Assembly (NCBI GenBank): GCA_028710845.1
Contig: JAQTTI010000006.1
Span: 11,016 to 26,918, forward strand
Direction: 5' to 3'
Length of the DNA: 15,903 bases
Source of the DNA: Candidatus Omnitrophota bacterium
Lineage (GTDB): Bacteria > Omnitrophota > Gorgyraeia > Gygaellales > Profunditerraquicolaceae
Shown here: piece by piece, positions 1-7,674 of the stretch
Layout: the number at the start of each line of letters is the position of its first letter
How positions within the stretch are numbered: position 1 is the stretch's first letter
Notes under the pieces: generated by a model
What the model saw: only the letters and a program-made list of their open reading frames with translations
What the model was told of the DNA's origin: nothing
Databases searched by the model: none
Program-made: the position numbers and the translations under genes

Positions 1-47
1 TGACCGGCTGAATCAATACCTGGCCCCCGCTTAATGTAAGGCTTTTC

Positions 48-2072
48 TTAGCGTAATTTTATATTAAAGCGCTCTTGTAGTAAAGAACAGATTGAATTGT
101 GCACCGGGGATACTTCGTCTTCGGTTAAAGTGCGGTCAGAGGCGCGGTAAACGCAGGAAATGGTAAGGCCGGTAAACCCTGCCGGAATCTGCTTGCCCTG
201 ATAATAGTCTACAATCTCGGCAGAATACAATAACGGGAGGCCTTTTTCTTTCACCAGGCCGAGCAGCCCCTTAACCGCCACATCCTGGCTGATTAAAAAA
301 CTTATATCCCTGGTAATCGCCGGATACTTAGGCAGGCTGAGAAATTTCTTTTCCGTGCTTGCCTGGCTGAATAATTTTTTCAGGCAGATTTGAGCCAATA
401 CAACCTGTTTATTTTTGATGTCAAAATTGTTGAGGGCCGGGGAATTTAAATCTAACATAAAACCGGCTTCTTCGGCGCCTAATATTATGCTTATTTTGCC
501 TGGCTCTTTTTTAATAAAGTCGAAACCTTTTATCCCCGACTTATTAAATAAAACCTCGAGGACCCCTTTTAAATGCAACAATCCGGTTTCCTCTTTGACC
601 AAACCTTGCTTGGTTAAGAATGAATTAGTCCCGCATAAAGCTATTGCCAGAACAAGTTTCTCCTCTACGCCAGCGCCGGTTGCTGAAAAGATGTTGGCTA
701 TTTCGAAAATATTAACATAATCCTGCTGTTGATTTAAGTTATAAGCTAGGCATTTTATAAGGCTGGGCAATAATGTGGGCCGTAAAATATCCTGCTCGCT
801 GCTTAAAGGGTTCACAATTTCAGCCAATTCTTTATCTATTTTTATTCCTGATTTTACCAAAAGGTTGCGGTCAATCAAGCTGTAGGTAACAACTTCATTT
901 AACCCTAAGCTGCATAAAGTGTTTTTTATTAAATTTAGCGGCACCTTTTTTTCGGTTGTTTTCGTCCCGGGGTTAATACAAGGGAAACTACGGGTAATCT
1001 TCTCATAACCGTAAATACGGGCCACCTCTTCGACTAGATCTATGGGCGTTTTCAAGTCAAGCCTGAAATCGCCGACCTTAACTGAAAGGATGTTTTTTGT
1101 TTTTATTTTTACCTTAAGCCCAAGCCTGCTTAAAATTTGCTTAATCTTAGCGGCCGGAATAGTTTGCCCTAAAACCCTTTTGACATAAAGAGGGTCCAGA
1201 TCGATCACGCGTTCTGATGGCTTGGTATAACCCAGGCTTTTGAACCCACTAGATGCACCAGAGGCAAATTTTACAATTAATTCGCTGGCAGCCAGGGAAG
1301 CCTGTTTGGCCATACTTAAAGATACCCCTCTTTCAAACCTATATACCGATTCCGACTGTAATCCCAGCTTCTGCCGCCCGCGCCTAAGCAGACCCGGATT
1401 AAATACGGCAGATTCTAACAAGATATTGCGGGTTGATTGGGTCACCTCAGTTTCTTTTCCTCCCATAACTCCGGCAATAGCCACAGGCTGAGATTTATCA
1501 GCGATAACCAGAATTTCAGGGTCCAATAATAGTTGCTGCCCGTCTATAATAGTAATTCTTTCATTGGATTTTGCCCGGCGCACGGTAATCTCGGGACCGC
1601 GTAATTTGTCTAAATCAAAGGTGTGCAATGGTTGGCCTAATTCAAACAAGATGTAATTAGTCATATCAACAATATTGTTTACGCTGCGGCAACCGATAGA
1701 TTCCAATCTTTTCTTAAGCCAATCCGGCGAAGGGGCCACTTTAACGTCGCGGATTATCCTTGCGCTGTAAAAAGGGCAATCTTTTCTATTTTCTATTGAA
1801 AGTACGGGGTTCTGAGTGGATTTTAATTTCGGCTCTTTAGGATTGGGTGTTTTGAGGCTTGCGCCGTAAATAGCATTGATCTCCCGGGCAATGCCTAAGA
1901 CGCTTAACCAATCGGGGCGGTTACTGGTGATCTCGATCTCAAAAACAAAATCTCCTTCTAGTTCTTTCAGCGAGACAACCTCAAGGCCGGCCATAGTTAA
2001 CTTTTCTGCTAATTCGGCAGGAGCAACTTTTAAATTAATAAAATCTTTTAACCAATTATAAGTAACTTTCAT
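48..2072 (-). CDS. pheT: Phenylalanyl-tRNA synthetase beta subunit, short form
   Basis: Beta subunit of the cytoplasmic alpha2-beta2 phenylalanyl-tRNA synthetase, which charges tRNA-Phe; the beta chain carries editing and tRNA contacts. The start MKVTYNWLKDF is the family N-terminus. B3/B4 editing-domain sequence begins around residue 90, the B5 region lies near 285-355, and a C-terminal FDX-ACB (anticodon-binding) domain occupies about 582-674. At 674 residues it is shorter than the usual ~790-800. The first block runs from 'AGLEVVSL' straight into 'FEIEITSNRPD' (residues 29-53), so the EMAP/OB-type tRNA-binding domain normally inserted there (~100 residues) is absent. The reading frame is intact, so this looks like a natural short form rather than a pseudogene. 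It starts one base after the pheS stop and is surely co-translated with it. Confidence 0.97.
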   Translation of the reverse strand: MKVTYNWLKDFINLKVAPAELAEKLTMAGLEVVSLKELEGDFVFEIEITSNRPDWLSVLGIAREINAIYGASLKTPNPKEPKLKSTQNPVLSIENRKDCPFYSARIIRDVKVAPSPDWLKKRLESIGCRSVNNIVDMTNYILFELGQPLHTFDLDKLRGPEITVRRAKSNERITIIDGQQLLLDPEILVIADKSQPVAIAGVMGGKETEVTQSTRNILLESAVFNPGLLRRGRQKLGLQSESVYRFERGVSLSMAKQASLAASELIVKFASGASSGFKSLGYTKPSERVIDLDPLYVKRVLGQTIPAAKIKQILSRLGLKVKIKTKNILSVKVGDFRLDLKTPIDLVEEVARIYGYEKITRSFPCINPGTKTTEKKVPLNLIKNTLCSLGLNEVVTYSLIDRNLLVKSGIKIDKELAEIVNPLSSEQDILRPTLLPSLIKCLAYNLNQQQDYVNIFEIANIFSATGAGVEEKLVLAIALCGTNSFLTKQGLVKEETGLLHLKGVLEVLFNKSGIKGFDFIKKEPGKISIILGAEEAGFMLDLNSPALNNFDIKNKQVVLAQICLKKLFSQASTEKKFLSLPKYPAITRDISFLISQDVAVKGLLGLVKEKGLPLLYSAEIVDYYQGKQIPAGFTGLTISCVYRASDRTLTEDEVSPVHNSICSLLQERFNIKLR

Positions 2073-2073
2073 T

Positions 2074-3087
2074 TTAGAATTGTTTTAAGAAGCGAAGGTC
2101 GTTTTCAAAAAACAGCCGGATGTCATTTATACCATATTTGAGCATGGCAATCCTTTCAATCCCCATGCCAAAAGCAAAACCAGTGTATTTCTTTGAATCA
2201 TAGCCTACATGTTTAAAAACATTTGGGTGGATCATACCCGCGCCCAGTATCTCAAGCCAGCCTTTCTTCCCGCAGACAGAACAACCCTTGCCTTTACAGA
2301 TGATACAAGAAATATCTACTTCTGCCGAAGGTTCGGTAAAAGGAAAGAAATGCGGCCTGAAACGCATCTTGATATCCTGGCCGAAAATACCTTTAGCAAA
2401 AAGTTCTAAGGTCCCCTTTAGATCCGAAAAACGGATATTCGTATCGACTAAAAGACCTTCGATTTGATGAAACATAAAAAGATGGCTGGCGTCTACGGCA
2501 TCCGGCCGGTATACCCTGCCCGGAACGATTATTGCCAACGGCGGTTTTTGCGCCTTCATTACCCGTACCTGCACCGGTGAAGTATGGCTGCGTAAAAGAA
2601 GTTTTGAATATTTTTTTAAATAAAAGGTGTCGAATGCATCGCGTGACGGATGATCTAAGGGTATGTTTAAACCGGTAAAATTATTATATTCTGTTTCTAC
2701 CTCAGGGCCTTCTACAACACTAAACCCCATCCGGTTAAAAATGGAGCAGATTTCATCAATCATCTGTGTAATCGGATGAAGCGCGCCTGGCATCCTTACG
2801 ATCCCGGGCATACCGATATCCTGAAAATTCTTATCTGGGACGGAAATTTTAGCTGTAAGTTCTTTTTCTTTTTCTTCGATCTGGTTAAGCAGCGAGTTTT
2901 TTAAGGCATTGACCTGCTTACCAAATACCCCTCTCTGTTCAGCAGGCACGAAAGGTATGGATCCGGTAAGTTCGGCCAGCAGGCCTTTCCTGCCCAAGTA
3001 TTTCACCCGGACCTCTTCCAGTCCCTGCCGGGAAGTGACGCCGGCTAAATCTTTTTTTATCTCTTCTTGAATAAGGTTAATATCCAT
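2074..3087 (-). CDS. pheS: Phenylalanyl-tRNA synthetase alpha subunit
   Basis: Catalytic class II subunit of phenylalanyl-tRNA synthetase; it forms Phe-AMP and charges tRNA-Phe with PheT. The N-terminal ~90 residues are a charged coiled-coil arm. The catalytic core follows: 'LLLRSHTSPVQVR' (about 163-175), 'FHQIEGL' (206-212), and the motif 3 region 'GFAFGMGIERIAML' (303-316). A four-cysteine cluster at C261, C264, C269 and C272 precedes 'GWLEILG'; this insertion also occurs in other bacterial PheS and may bind metal. The 337-residue length is normal. The start at 3087 lies inside the upstream OB-fold gene (31 nt overlap), with no strong ribosome site, so translation is probably coupled. Confidence 0.97.
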   Translation of the reverse strand: MDINLIQEEIKKDLAGVTSRQGLEEVRVKYLGRKGLLAELTGSIPFVPAEQRGVFGKQVNALKNSLLNQIEEKEKELTAKISVPDKNFQDIGMPGIVRMPGALHPITQMIDEICSIFNRMGFSVVEGPEVETEYNNFTGLNIPLDHPSRDAFDTFYLKKYSKLLLRSHTSPVQVRVMKAQKPPLAIIVPGRVYRPDAVDASHLFMFHQIEGLLVDTNIRFSDLKGTLELFAKGIFGQDIKMRFRPHFFPFTEPSAEVDISCIICKGKGCSVCGKKGWLEILGAGMIHPNVFKHVGYDSKKYTGFAFGMGIERIAMLKYGINDIRLFFENDLRFLKQF

Positions 3088-3536
3088 GTTAAAAATATTA
3101 TCAGCAATAAAATAAAGCTCTGGTTTCGCTTGTCGATATTTAATCTTTGGTTAATGACTCTGCCGTTTGAAACTTTGCGTATCGCCTGGGCGTGAATGTC
3201 AAGATCTCCTCCATGCTCAAGGCAGGCGCGGTTAAATATCCCGGTAACCTCTAGAATGTCGCCCCTTGATTTGTAGCTGCCGGTAATCTTAATTTCTTTG
3301 GCTAAATTTATACTCATCCATATCCCAATTGCATTATCGCCATCATTTATATTGACCCAGGCAAATTTGCCGCGGTTCATTACATCCCCAATAACCTCGC
3401 CTGAGTATACGACAAGTTTTCCGTCATACTGCCTGGCATTCCTGATCAAATCCTCGCTGCTTATTCCTCCGGATAATGCTATTCCGGGGCAAAAAGTTAC
3501 GGTTAAAATTAAAAGTGTTAAAACTCGGCTAAACAT
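3057..3536 (-). CDS. Secreted or membrane-tethered OB-fold-like protein of unknown function
   Basis: 159 residues. A signal-peptide-like start (about 1-22, hydrophobic, ending in 'GIALSGG') is followed by an acidic linker. A compact beta-rich domain (about 36-120) contains 'YDGKLVVYSGEVIGDVM', 'FAWVNINDGDNAIGIW' and 'RGDILEVTGIFNRAC'; this pattern (strand, edge loop, IGIW, then 'GDxLEVTG') resembles OB-fold domains. The tail has a hydrophobic stretch (about 140-156) ending in 'KKR', consistent with a C-terminal anchor. 'RACLEHGGDLDIHA' (103-116) has two histidines, a cysteine and acidic residues that could be a ligand site. The domain would face outside the cytoplasmic membrane. Its start overlaps the trkH stop by one base (TAATG) and its 3' end overlaps pheS by 31 nt. 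I recognise the fold pattern but not a function; the potassium link is inferred from position only. Confidence 0.85.
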   Translation of the reverse strand: MFSRVLTLLILTVTFCPGIALSGGISSEDLIRNARQYDGKLVVYSGEVIGDVMNRGKFAWVNINDGDNAIGIWMSINLAKEIKITGSYKSRGDILEVTGIFNRACLEHGGDLDIHAQAIRKVSNGRVINQRLNIDKRNQSFILLLIIFLTWILTLFKKR

Positions 3537-5038
3537 TATTTACCTTTGATTGTGGCGTATAAAACACCGAAAATCGTAAATACGGACATAAATTCTAGAC
3601 GGCCTGCCCACATTTGGATGACATACGTAATTTTGAGGGCAATGGGCATCGACGGTTTAGTAATACCGCAGGATAATCCAATATTAGCCGCGGCTGAAGT
3701 AGATTCAAAAAGCGATTCCAAAAACGGATTCCCGAAAAACATGCCTATCAGCGCCCCTAGGCCGTATAAAATTATATAAAATAAAGTAATAATTAAAGCG
3801 CTCCTTACCACTTTATCTTCCAAAAAGACTTCTTTTATGTGGTGCATCCTTTCAACGATTACCGCTTGTCCGGGCATAATAATTTTTTTGACATCTTCTT
3901 TAATCGCTTTACAAATTATGCCAATACGGAGCATTTTAATGCCTCCGGTAGTAGAACAAACTGCTCCTCCCAAAGCCATGGCCATAATTATTCCGGTCAA
4001 GGCAAGTGGATTCCAGTCACTAAAGAACTGTTGTGGATAGATTGTTTGGAATCCGGCGGTGGTATGCGCAGAAATAAGCTGATAAAAGCCTTTGCGAAAG
4101 AGCAAAAATTTCGAAGGATAGCTGCCAATCCGTAAAAGGCCTAAACCGACAATGAAAAATATAACTGTAACGGTAATAAAAAATGTGGTTGTTTCAATAT
4201 TCTTAAATATTTCTTTGCGGTTGCCCACCCATAAATGATAATGCAGCTTAAAATTAAGTGCTCCTAAAACTATAATGATGATAGTAATGATCTCATATAT
4301 AAAACTATGGTAATAAAGTATGCTCTGCGACTGCGGGCTAAATCCCCCGGTGTCAAAAGCCGCCATAAATATACATACTCCGTGGAAAAATGAATTAACC
4401 GGCTTCATCCCGTTAATTATTCCGGTTATGCCTAACGCGAGTGTCCCTAAAACTAAATAAACGATACTTACCAGCCAAATGAATCGGGAGGTATGAATTA
4501 CGTTGGGCATGATCTTTTCATCGCGGCCCTCCCCTACATACATTTTAAAAGCGCCGGAAAAACCGCGCATAAAAAATGATAAAGCAATCACTACAATACC
4601 CTGACCTCCTAAAAACATAATCAGGTGTCGCCATAAATTATGCGTATAAGACATATGGTCTAAATTTTGCACCAAGACTAAACCTGTGGTGGCAAACCCG
4701 GACATGGAATCAAAACAGGCATCGAGAAAAGATTTCCAGTGTCCGCTTAAATATAAAGGTATTGCTCCGAGCACCATTGCAAAAAGCCAAGAAAGGCTGA
4801 CCACGATCATCCCCTGCATCCAATTCGGGTCTTTTTCTGTATGACAAATCTTGATCAGAAGAAAACCTACTAATATGGATATTTCCATGCCAACTACAAA
4901 ATCAAGGGTAGGATTTATTTCGTTAAAAAAAAGGCCGGCTAAAATCGGGATGGCCATAGTAAAAGCCAGCCCTAAGATTATCTTTCCGAGATAATAGCCA
5001 ATTACTTTTAGGTCTTGTTTAACGGGTTTAAGGATCAT
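3536..5038 (-). CDS. trkH: Trk-type potassium uptake channel subunit TrkH
   Basis: Integral membrane, potassium-translocating subunit of a Trk/Ktr system, gated by cytoplasmic TrkA rings. At 500 residues it has the normal length. Four pore-loop signatures are visible, each with the filter glycine: 'SGFATTGL' (113-120), 'FDTGGFS' (228-234), 'AHTTAGF' (324-330) and 'SAAANIGLS' (448-456). The conserved membrane segment 'GGAVCSTTGGIKMLR' (357-371) resembles the family motif GGCxGSTAGGIK. The start ATG overlaps the stop of a 38-codon membrane ORF (ATGA), and the stop overlaps the next gene by one base, so it sits in a fully coupled operon. Whether it is potassium-selective or also passes sodium cannot be told from the sequence. 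Confidence 0.96.
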   Translation of the reverse strand: MILKPVKQDLKVIGYYLGKIILGLAFTMAIPILAGLFFNEINPTLDFVVGMEISILVGFLLIKICHTEKDPNWMQGMIVVSLSWLFAMVLGAIPLYLSGHWKSFLDACFDSMSGFATTGLVLVQNLDHMSYTHNLWRHLIMFLGGQGIVVIALSFFMRGFSGAFKMYVGEGRDEKIMPNVIHTSRFIWLVSIVYLVLGTLALGITGIINGMKPVNSFFHGVCIFMAAFDTGGFSPQSQSILYYHSFIYEIITIIIIVLGALNFKLHYHLWVGNRKEIFKNIETTTFFITVTVIFFIVGLGLLRIGSYPSKFLLFRKGFYQLISAHTTAGFQTIYPQQFFSDWNPLALTGIIMAMALGGAVCSTTGGIKMLRIGIICKAIKEDVKKIIMPGQAVIVERMHHIKEVFLEDKVVRSALIITLFYIILYGLGALIGMFFGNPFLESLFESTSAAANIGLSCGITKPSMPIALKITYVIQMWAGRLEFMSVFTIFGVLYATIKGK

Positions 5039-5151
5039 GGTTTAAAATATAGCGCTAGGCAAATCAAAAATGCTGCCAACAGGATGGCAAAAACATATAA
5101 GACTTCAGTGACTATACCAAGTACTATATTAAAGGCGGGTCTTAATCTCAT
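5035..5151 (-). CDS. Small single-pass membrane protein coupled to trkH (38 aa)
   Basis: Hand-translated from the gap between trkA and trkH. It starts with ATG at 5151, four bases after the TAG of the upstream trkA, and ends in TGA that overlaps the trkH ATG as ATGA. The product has a basic N-terminus (MRLRPAFN) followed by a nearly unbroken hydrophobic stretch, residues 9-36, containing 'VLYVFAILLAAFLICLALYF', and ends in KP. A single glutamate (E16) lies early in the predicted helix. A weak purine stretch (TTTAGAG) precedes the start. This is the layout of operon-encoded accessory microproteins such as KdpF in the Kdp potassium pump, although I see no sequence identity with KdpF. It is too short for compositional proof; the positional coupling on both sides and the clean transmembrane pattern are the support. 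It may stabilise or regulate TrkH. Confidence 0.7.
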   Translation of the reverse strand: MRLRPAFNIVLGIVTEVLYVFAILLAAFLICLALYFKP

Positions 5152-5155
5152 AGCT

Positions 5156-5818
5156 CTAAAGCTTTCCGGCTAAAAGGTGCAGAAGCTGCGGCTCGTTACC
5201 AATCAAGGTTAGCGCGATAACATCATCGCCTGACTCAAGCACCGTATCACCTTTAGGTAGAATTACCTCTTCGCCTCTAAGGATAGAAACCAATACGGCA
5301 TCTTTTGGCAGATCAATATCTTTTATCTGCTTATTAATTACGGGAGCATCGCTGGGCAGGTCAACGCGTACAATGGCTAGCTTACCGCGCTTAAAACTCA
5401 TCAAGTTTACAAAATCGGAGAAAGAAACTTCCTCTTCAATGATTTTGGCAATAATTTTGGTGGAATCAACCGGGACATCGATTCCTAATTCATTAAAGGT
5501 GTATTCATTATCCGGGTTATTTACCCGGCCGACGGTACGCTGCAGGTTAAACTTTTCTTTTGCCAGCTGGCAAATAATTAGATTGTCTTCATCGTCCCCT
5601 GTAACAGCAGCCAAAACATCAGCCCGTAGAATCCCGGCTTCTTCCAGTATCTTGGGATCGCAGGCGTCGCCGTTTATTACCAAGGCTTTTAATTCCTTGG
5701 CGATATCTTCGCAAGTCTGGTGGTCTTTATCGATAATGCTTACCGTATGGTTACTCTGGCATAAGCGCCGGGCCAGAAAATAACCTACTTTCCCTGCGCC
5801 AACAATAAGTATATACAT
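5156..5818 (-). CDS. trkA: Single-unit TrkA/KtrA-type potassium regulatory protein (second copy)
   Basis: Peripheral cytoplasmic regulator of TrkH with one RCK unit: an N-terminal Rossmann NAD(H)/nucleotide domain and a C-terminal TrkA-C domain. The dinucleotide fingerprint is G7-A-G9-K-V-G12, with D30 at the end of the second strand (SIIDKD), which favours NAD over NADP. TrkA-C spans roughly residues 135-218, with 'IKDIDLPKDAVLVSILRGEEVILPKGDTVL' type sequence split over its strands. At 220 residues it is half the size of E. coli TrkA, which carries two such units. The start overlaps the stop of the other trkA gene by one base (TAATG). The two copies differ clearly in sequence, so this is an old duplication or a split gene rather than a recent copy. 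Confidence 0.93.
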   Translation of the reverse strand: MYILIVGAGKVGYFLARRLCQSNHTVSIIDKDHQTCEDIAKELKALVINGDACDPKILEEAGILRADVLAAVTGDDEDNLIICQLAKEKFNLQRTVGRVNNPDNEYTFNELGIDVPVDSTKIIAKIIEEEVSFSDFVNLMSFKRGKLAIVRVDLPSDAPVINKQIKDIDLPKDAVLVSILRGEEVILPKGDTVLESGDDVIALTLIGNEPQLLHLLAGKL

Positions 5819-6471
5819 TATTTTTCCCCCAAATGGAACTTTTCCCTGACTGCTTTCAAACTGGAAACTTTTACAACTCCCATCAAAATATCTTTATTTC
5901 TTAGAACAGTCGCTGGTTCCGGGATGATAACTCCCTGCATTCTGCGCAAGGCTACAACTATAAGGTCACCCGGAATGTTTATATCCTGAATGGTCTTTCC
6001 GGCTAATTCATCTTTTACTTCGATTTCGATAACCCCCAGGTCTTTTGATTCTATCAAGTAACTAGAAAATCTGCTTTCAATAATCTTGTCTCTAAGCATA
6101 GCGGAAAAAAGCATTGTCCCGCTGATAATATCAAGGCCTAAGGCAGCATAAATATGAGCCCGCTGAGGATCATAAACACGGGCCAGAACTTTGGGTACCC
6201 GGAAAATTTTCTTGGCTACCTGGGCACTGATCAAGTTGGTATTATCACCGTTGGTTACGGCGCAAAAAGCATCGGCTTTTTCGATACCCACTTGTCTTAA
6301 AAGGGCCAAATCAAAACCATTGCCTACAGTAGTCAAACCATTAAAGGTATCTCCAAGACGGCTAAAAGAATCCCTGGATTTATCCACGATAACAACATCG
6401 TGGCCTTCCCCGGAAAGCAACTTAGCTAATTCCGCGCCGACCCTTCCACAACCAACTATTATTACATACAT
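5818..6471 (-). CDS. trkA: Single-unit TrkA/KtrA-type potassium regulatory protein (first copy)
   Basis: First of two adjacent one-unit TrkA proteins. An open frame extends six codons further to 6489, but the ATG at 6471 has GAGAGG five bases upstream and starts exactly at the family N-terminus MYVIIVGCGRVG, so I place the start there (217 residues). The dinucleotide motif is G7-C-G9-R-V-G12 with D30 after strand two. The TrkA-C domain covers roughly 137-215, with 'IQDINIPGDLIVVALRR' in its core. It follows rplT after 27 bases. With its neighbour it would supply the two halves that form one TrkA chain in E. coli, perhaps as a hetero-oligomeric gating ring under TrkH. Confidence 0.93.
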   Translation of the reverse strand: MYVIIVGCGRVGAELAKLLSGEGHDVVIVDKSRDSFSRLGDTFNGLTTVGNGFDLALLRQVGIEKADAFCAVTNGDNTNLISAQVAKKIFRVPKVLARVYDPQRAHIYAALGLDIISGTMLFSAMLRDKIIESRFSSYLIESKDLGVIEIEVKDELAGKTIQDINIPGDLIVVALRRMQGVIIPEPATVLRNKDILMGVVKVSSLKAVREKFHLGEK

Positions 6472-6498
6472 AGCAACCTCTCTAGCCAAAGCCCTTAA

Positions 6499-6846
6499 TT
6501 ATTTCTTGACCGCTTCAGCTATTTTCTTAAATGCATTATTATCTCTTACCGCCAAATCCGCTAAAATCTTACGGTCAAGATTAATTTTTGATTTCTTTAG
6601 GCCGCTCATGAATACGCTGTAAGTTGTGCCTACTTCTCTGCAAGCAGCGTTGATCCTGGCGATCCAAAGCGCACGGAACTCGCGTTTCTTGTTCCGGCGG
6701 TCCCGGTAAGCATATCTTAAGGCGTGCATAAGGACCCGTTTGGCCTGCTGGTACTGCGTGCTGTGATCGCCCCAGTATCCCTTTGCCTCCTTTAATAGTT
6801 TCTTCTTTCTTTTACGTGTAGCTACACTGTGTTTAATCTTTGCCAT
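6499..6846 (-). CDS. rplT: 50S ribosomal protein L20
   Basis: Early-assembly large-subunit protein that binds 23S rRNA, and an autogenous repressor of the infC-rpmI-rplT operon in well-studied bacteria. At 115 residues it matches the family length. The highly basic N-terminus (MAKIKHSVATRKRKKKLL) and 'AKGYWGDHSTQYQQAKRVLMHAL' type sequence (residues 21-43) are diagnostic. AAGGAG precedes the start by a normal distance. It lies 75 bases after rpmI and 27 bases before the first trkA. In most bacteria pheS follows rplT, so the trk block is an insertion into this conserved order. Confidence 0.98.
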   Translation of the reverse strand: MAKIKHSVATRKRKKKLLKEAKGYWGDHSTQYQQAKRVLMHALRYAYRDRRNKKREFRALWIARINAACREVGTTYSVFMSGLKKSKINLDRKILADLAVRDNNAFKKIAEAVKK

Positions 6847-6921
6847 TATTATTCTCCTTATCCATTAAAAGGGCGCTCAATCCAGCCTGGGCCCTACAAT
6901 TCTCTGAAACTAACCTGCATT

Positions 6922-7125
6922 TTAGCCATAAGGCAACATTGATTTGATAAATCTTTCTTCCTTATTGCCGGCTCTCAATGTTTGGCGTTTCCTTAAGCTC
7001 CTTATTTTTTTAGTTTTCTTTGATGAAGCCAGGTGGCTTTTACCGCCGGCAGAATATTTTACTCTGCCTTTTTTAGTGAGTTTAAAACGTTTAGCAACCC
7101 CTCTTTTTGTTTTTAACTTTCCCAT
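6922..7125 (-). CDS. rpmI: 50S ribosomal protein L35
   Basis: Small basic large-subunit protein of 67 residues, with the family start MGKLKTKRGVAKRFKLTKKG and the usual end 'ERFIKSMLPYG'. An in-frame ATG lies 17 codons upstream (7176), inside the end of infC. The start at 7125 is chosen because it matches the family N-terminus and has a near-perfect AAGGAG five bases upstream. It sits 37 bases after infC in the canonical infC-rpmI-rplT order. Confidence 0.97.
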   Translation of the reverse strand: MGKLKTKRGVAKRFKLTKKGRVKYSAGGKSHLASSKKTKKIRSLRKRQTLRAGNKEERFIKSMLPYG

Positions 7126-7162
7126 TTTTCTCCTTAATTTTTGACAGCGCCTGAATTTGCTA

Positions 7163-7669
7163 TTATTTTGGCGCAACTACGAACGACATAATTCTGCCTT
7201 CCAGCTGCGGCATTTTTTCTACATGCCCTTCCTGCCCTAAATCCACGATGAATTTATCTAAAACCTTCCTTCCCAGATCCAGGTGCTCCATCTGCCTGCC
7301 CCGGAAGAAAAGATTCACTTTCACTTTATCTTTTTTCTTTAAAAAACTTATGGCTTGCTTAAGTTTTGTCTCAAAATCATGTTCGTCGATATTGGGTTTA
7401 AGCCTGATCTCCTTTAAGCGGCCCTGCTTTTGGTGCTTTTTAGACTCGCGTTCTTTTTTCTCAAGGTCATACCTGAATTTACTGAATTCGACTATCCTGC
7501 AAACCGGCGGATTGGCGGCCGATGCAACTTCGACCAGATCCAAATCCTGTTGATTAGCAATTTCTAATGCTCTCTGGACGGACATTACCCCTAATTGGCT
7601 GCCGTCATGACCGATTACTCTTACCTGGGGGGAACTGATCCTGTCATTAATCCGAATGAACTTTTTTAT
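7163..7669 (-). CDS. infC: Translation initiation factor IF-3, AUA start
   Basis: IF-3 binds the 30S subunit, prevents premature 50S joining and checks the start codon. The usual ATG-to-stop ORF (from 7585) lacks the family N-terminus. Reading upstream in frame gives 'KKFIRINDRISSPQVRVIGH' followed by 'DGSQLGVMSVQRALEIA', a proper IF3-N domain. No ATG, GTG or TTG occurs in this frame between 7585 and the thrS stop. AGGAGG at 7675-7680 is five bases from an in-frame ATA at 7669, making AUA the most likely start (168 residues). IF3-C occupies about 78-165. Rare starts (AUU, AUC, AUA) are typical of infC and allow IF-3 to repress its own synthesis. ATT codons at 7657 and 7651 are alternative starts but are badly spaced. 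Confidence 0.93.
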   Translation of the reverse strand: MKKFIRINDRISSPQVRVIGHDGSQLGVMSVQRALEIANQQDLDLVEVASAANPPVCRIVEFSKFRYDLEKKERESKKHQKQGRLKEIRLKPNIDEHDFETKLKQAISFLKKKDKVKVNLFFRGRQMEHLDLGRKVLDKFIVDLGQEGHVEKMPQLEGRIMSFVVAPK

Positions 7670-7674
7670 AGCTT

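Noticed and set aside
1..47. Short open stretches at the left edge on both strands, possibly the end of a convergent gene (plus, stop at 32-34) or the start of a gene after pheT
   Set aside because: Only about ten codons are visible in either case; neither can be supported.
5373..5783. 136-codon plus-strand ORF opposite trkA
   Set aside because: A shadow of the trkA codon pattern on the other strand; no ribosome site or recognisable domain.
6871..6895. GGGC/GCCC stem followed by TTTT between rpmI and rplT (minus strand)
   Set aside because: The stem is short and bulged, and the ribosome site of rplT follows at once. It is too weak to call a terminator or an L20 operator without comparative data.
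7163..7585. infC starting at the first ATG
   Set aside because: It would lack the first 28 residues of the conserved IF3 N-domain, which are encoded in frame upstream behind a perfect AGGAGG.
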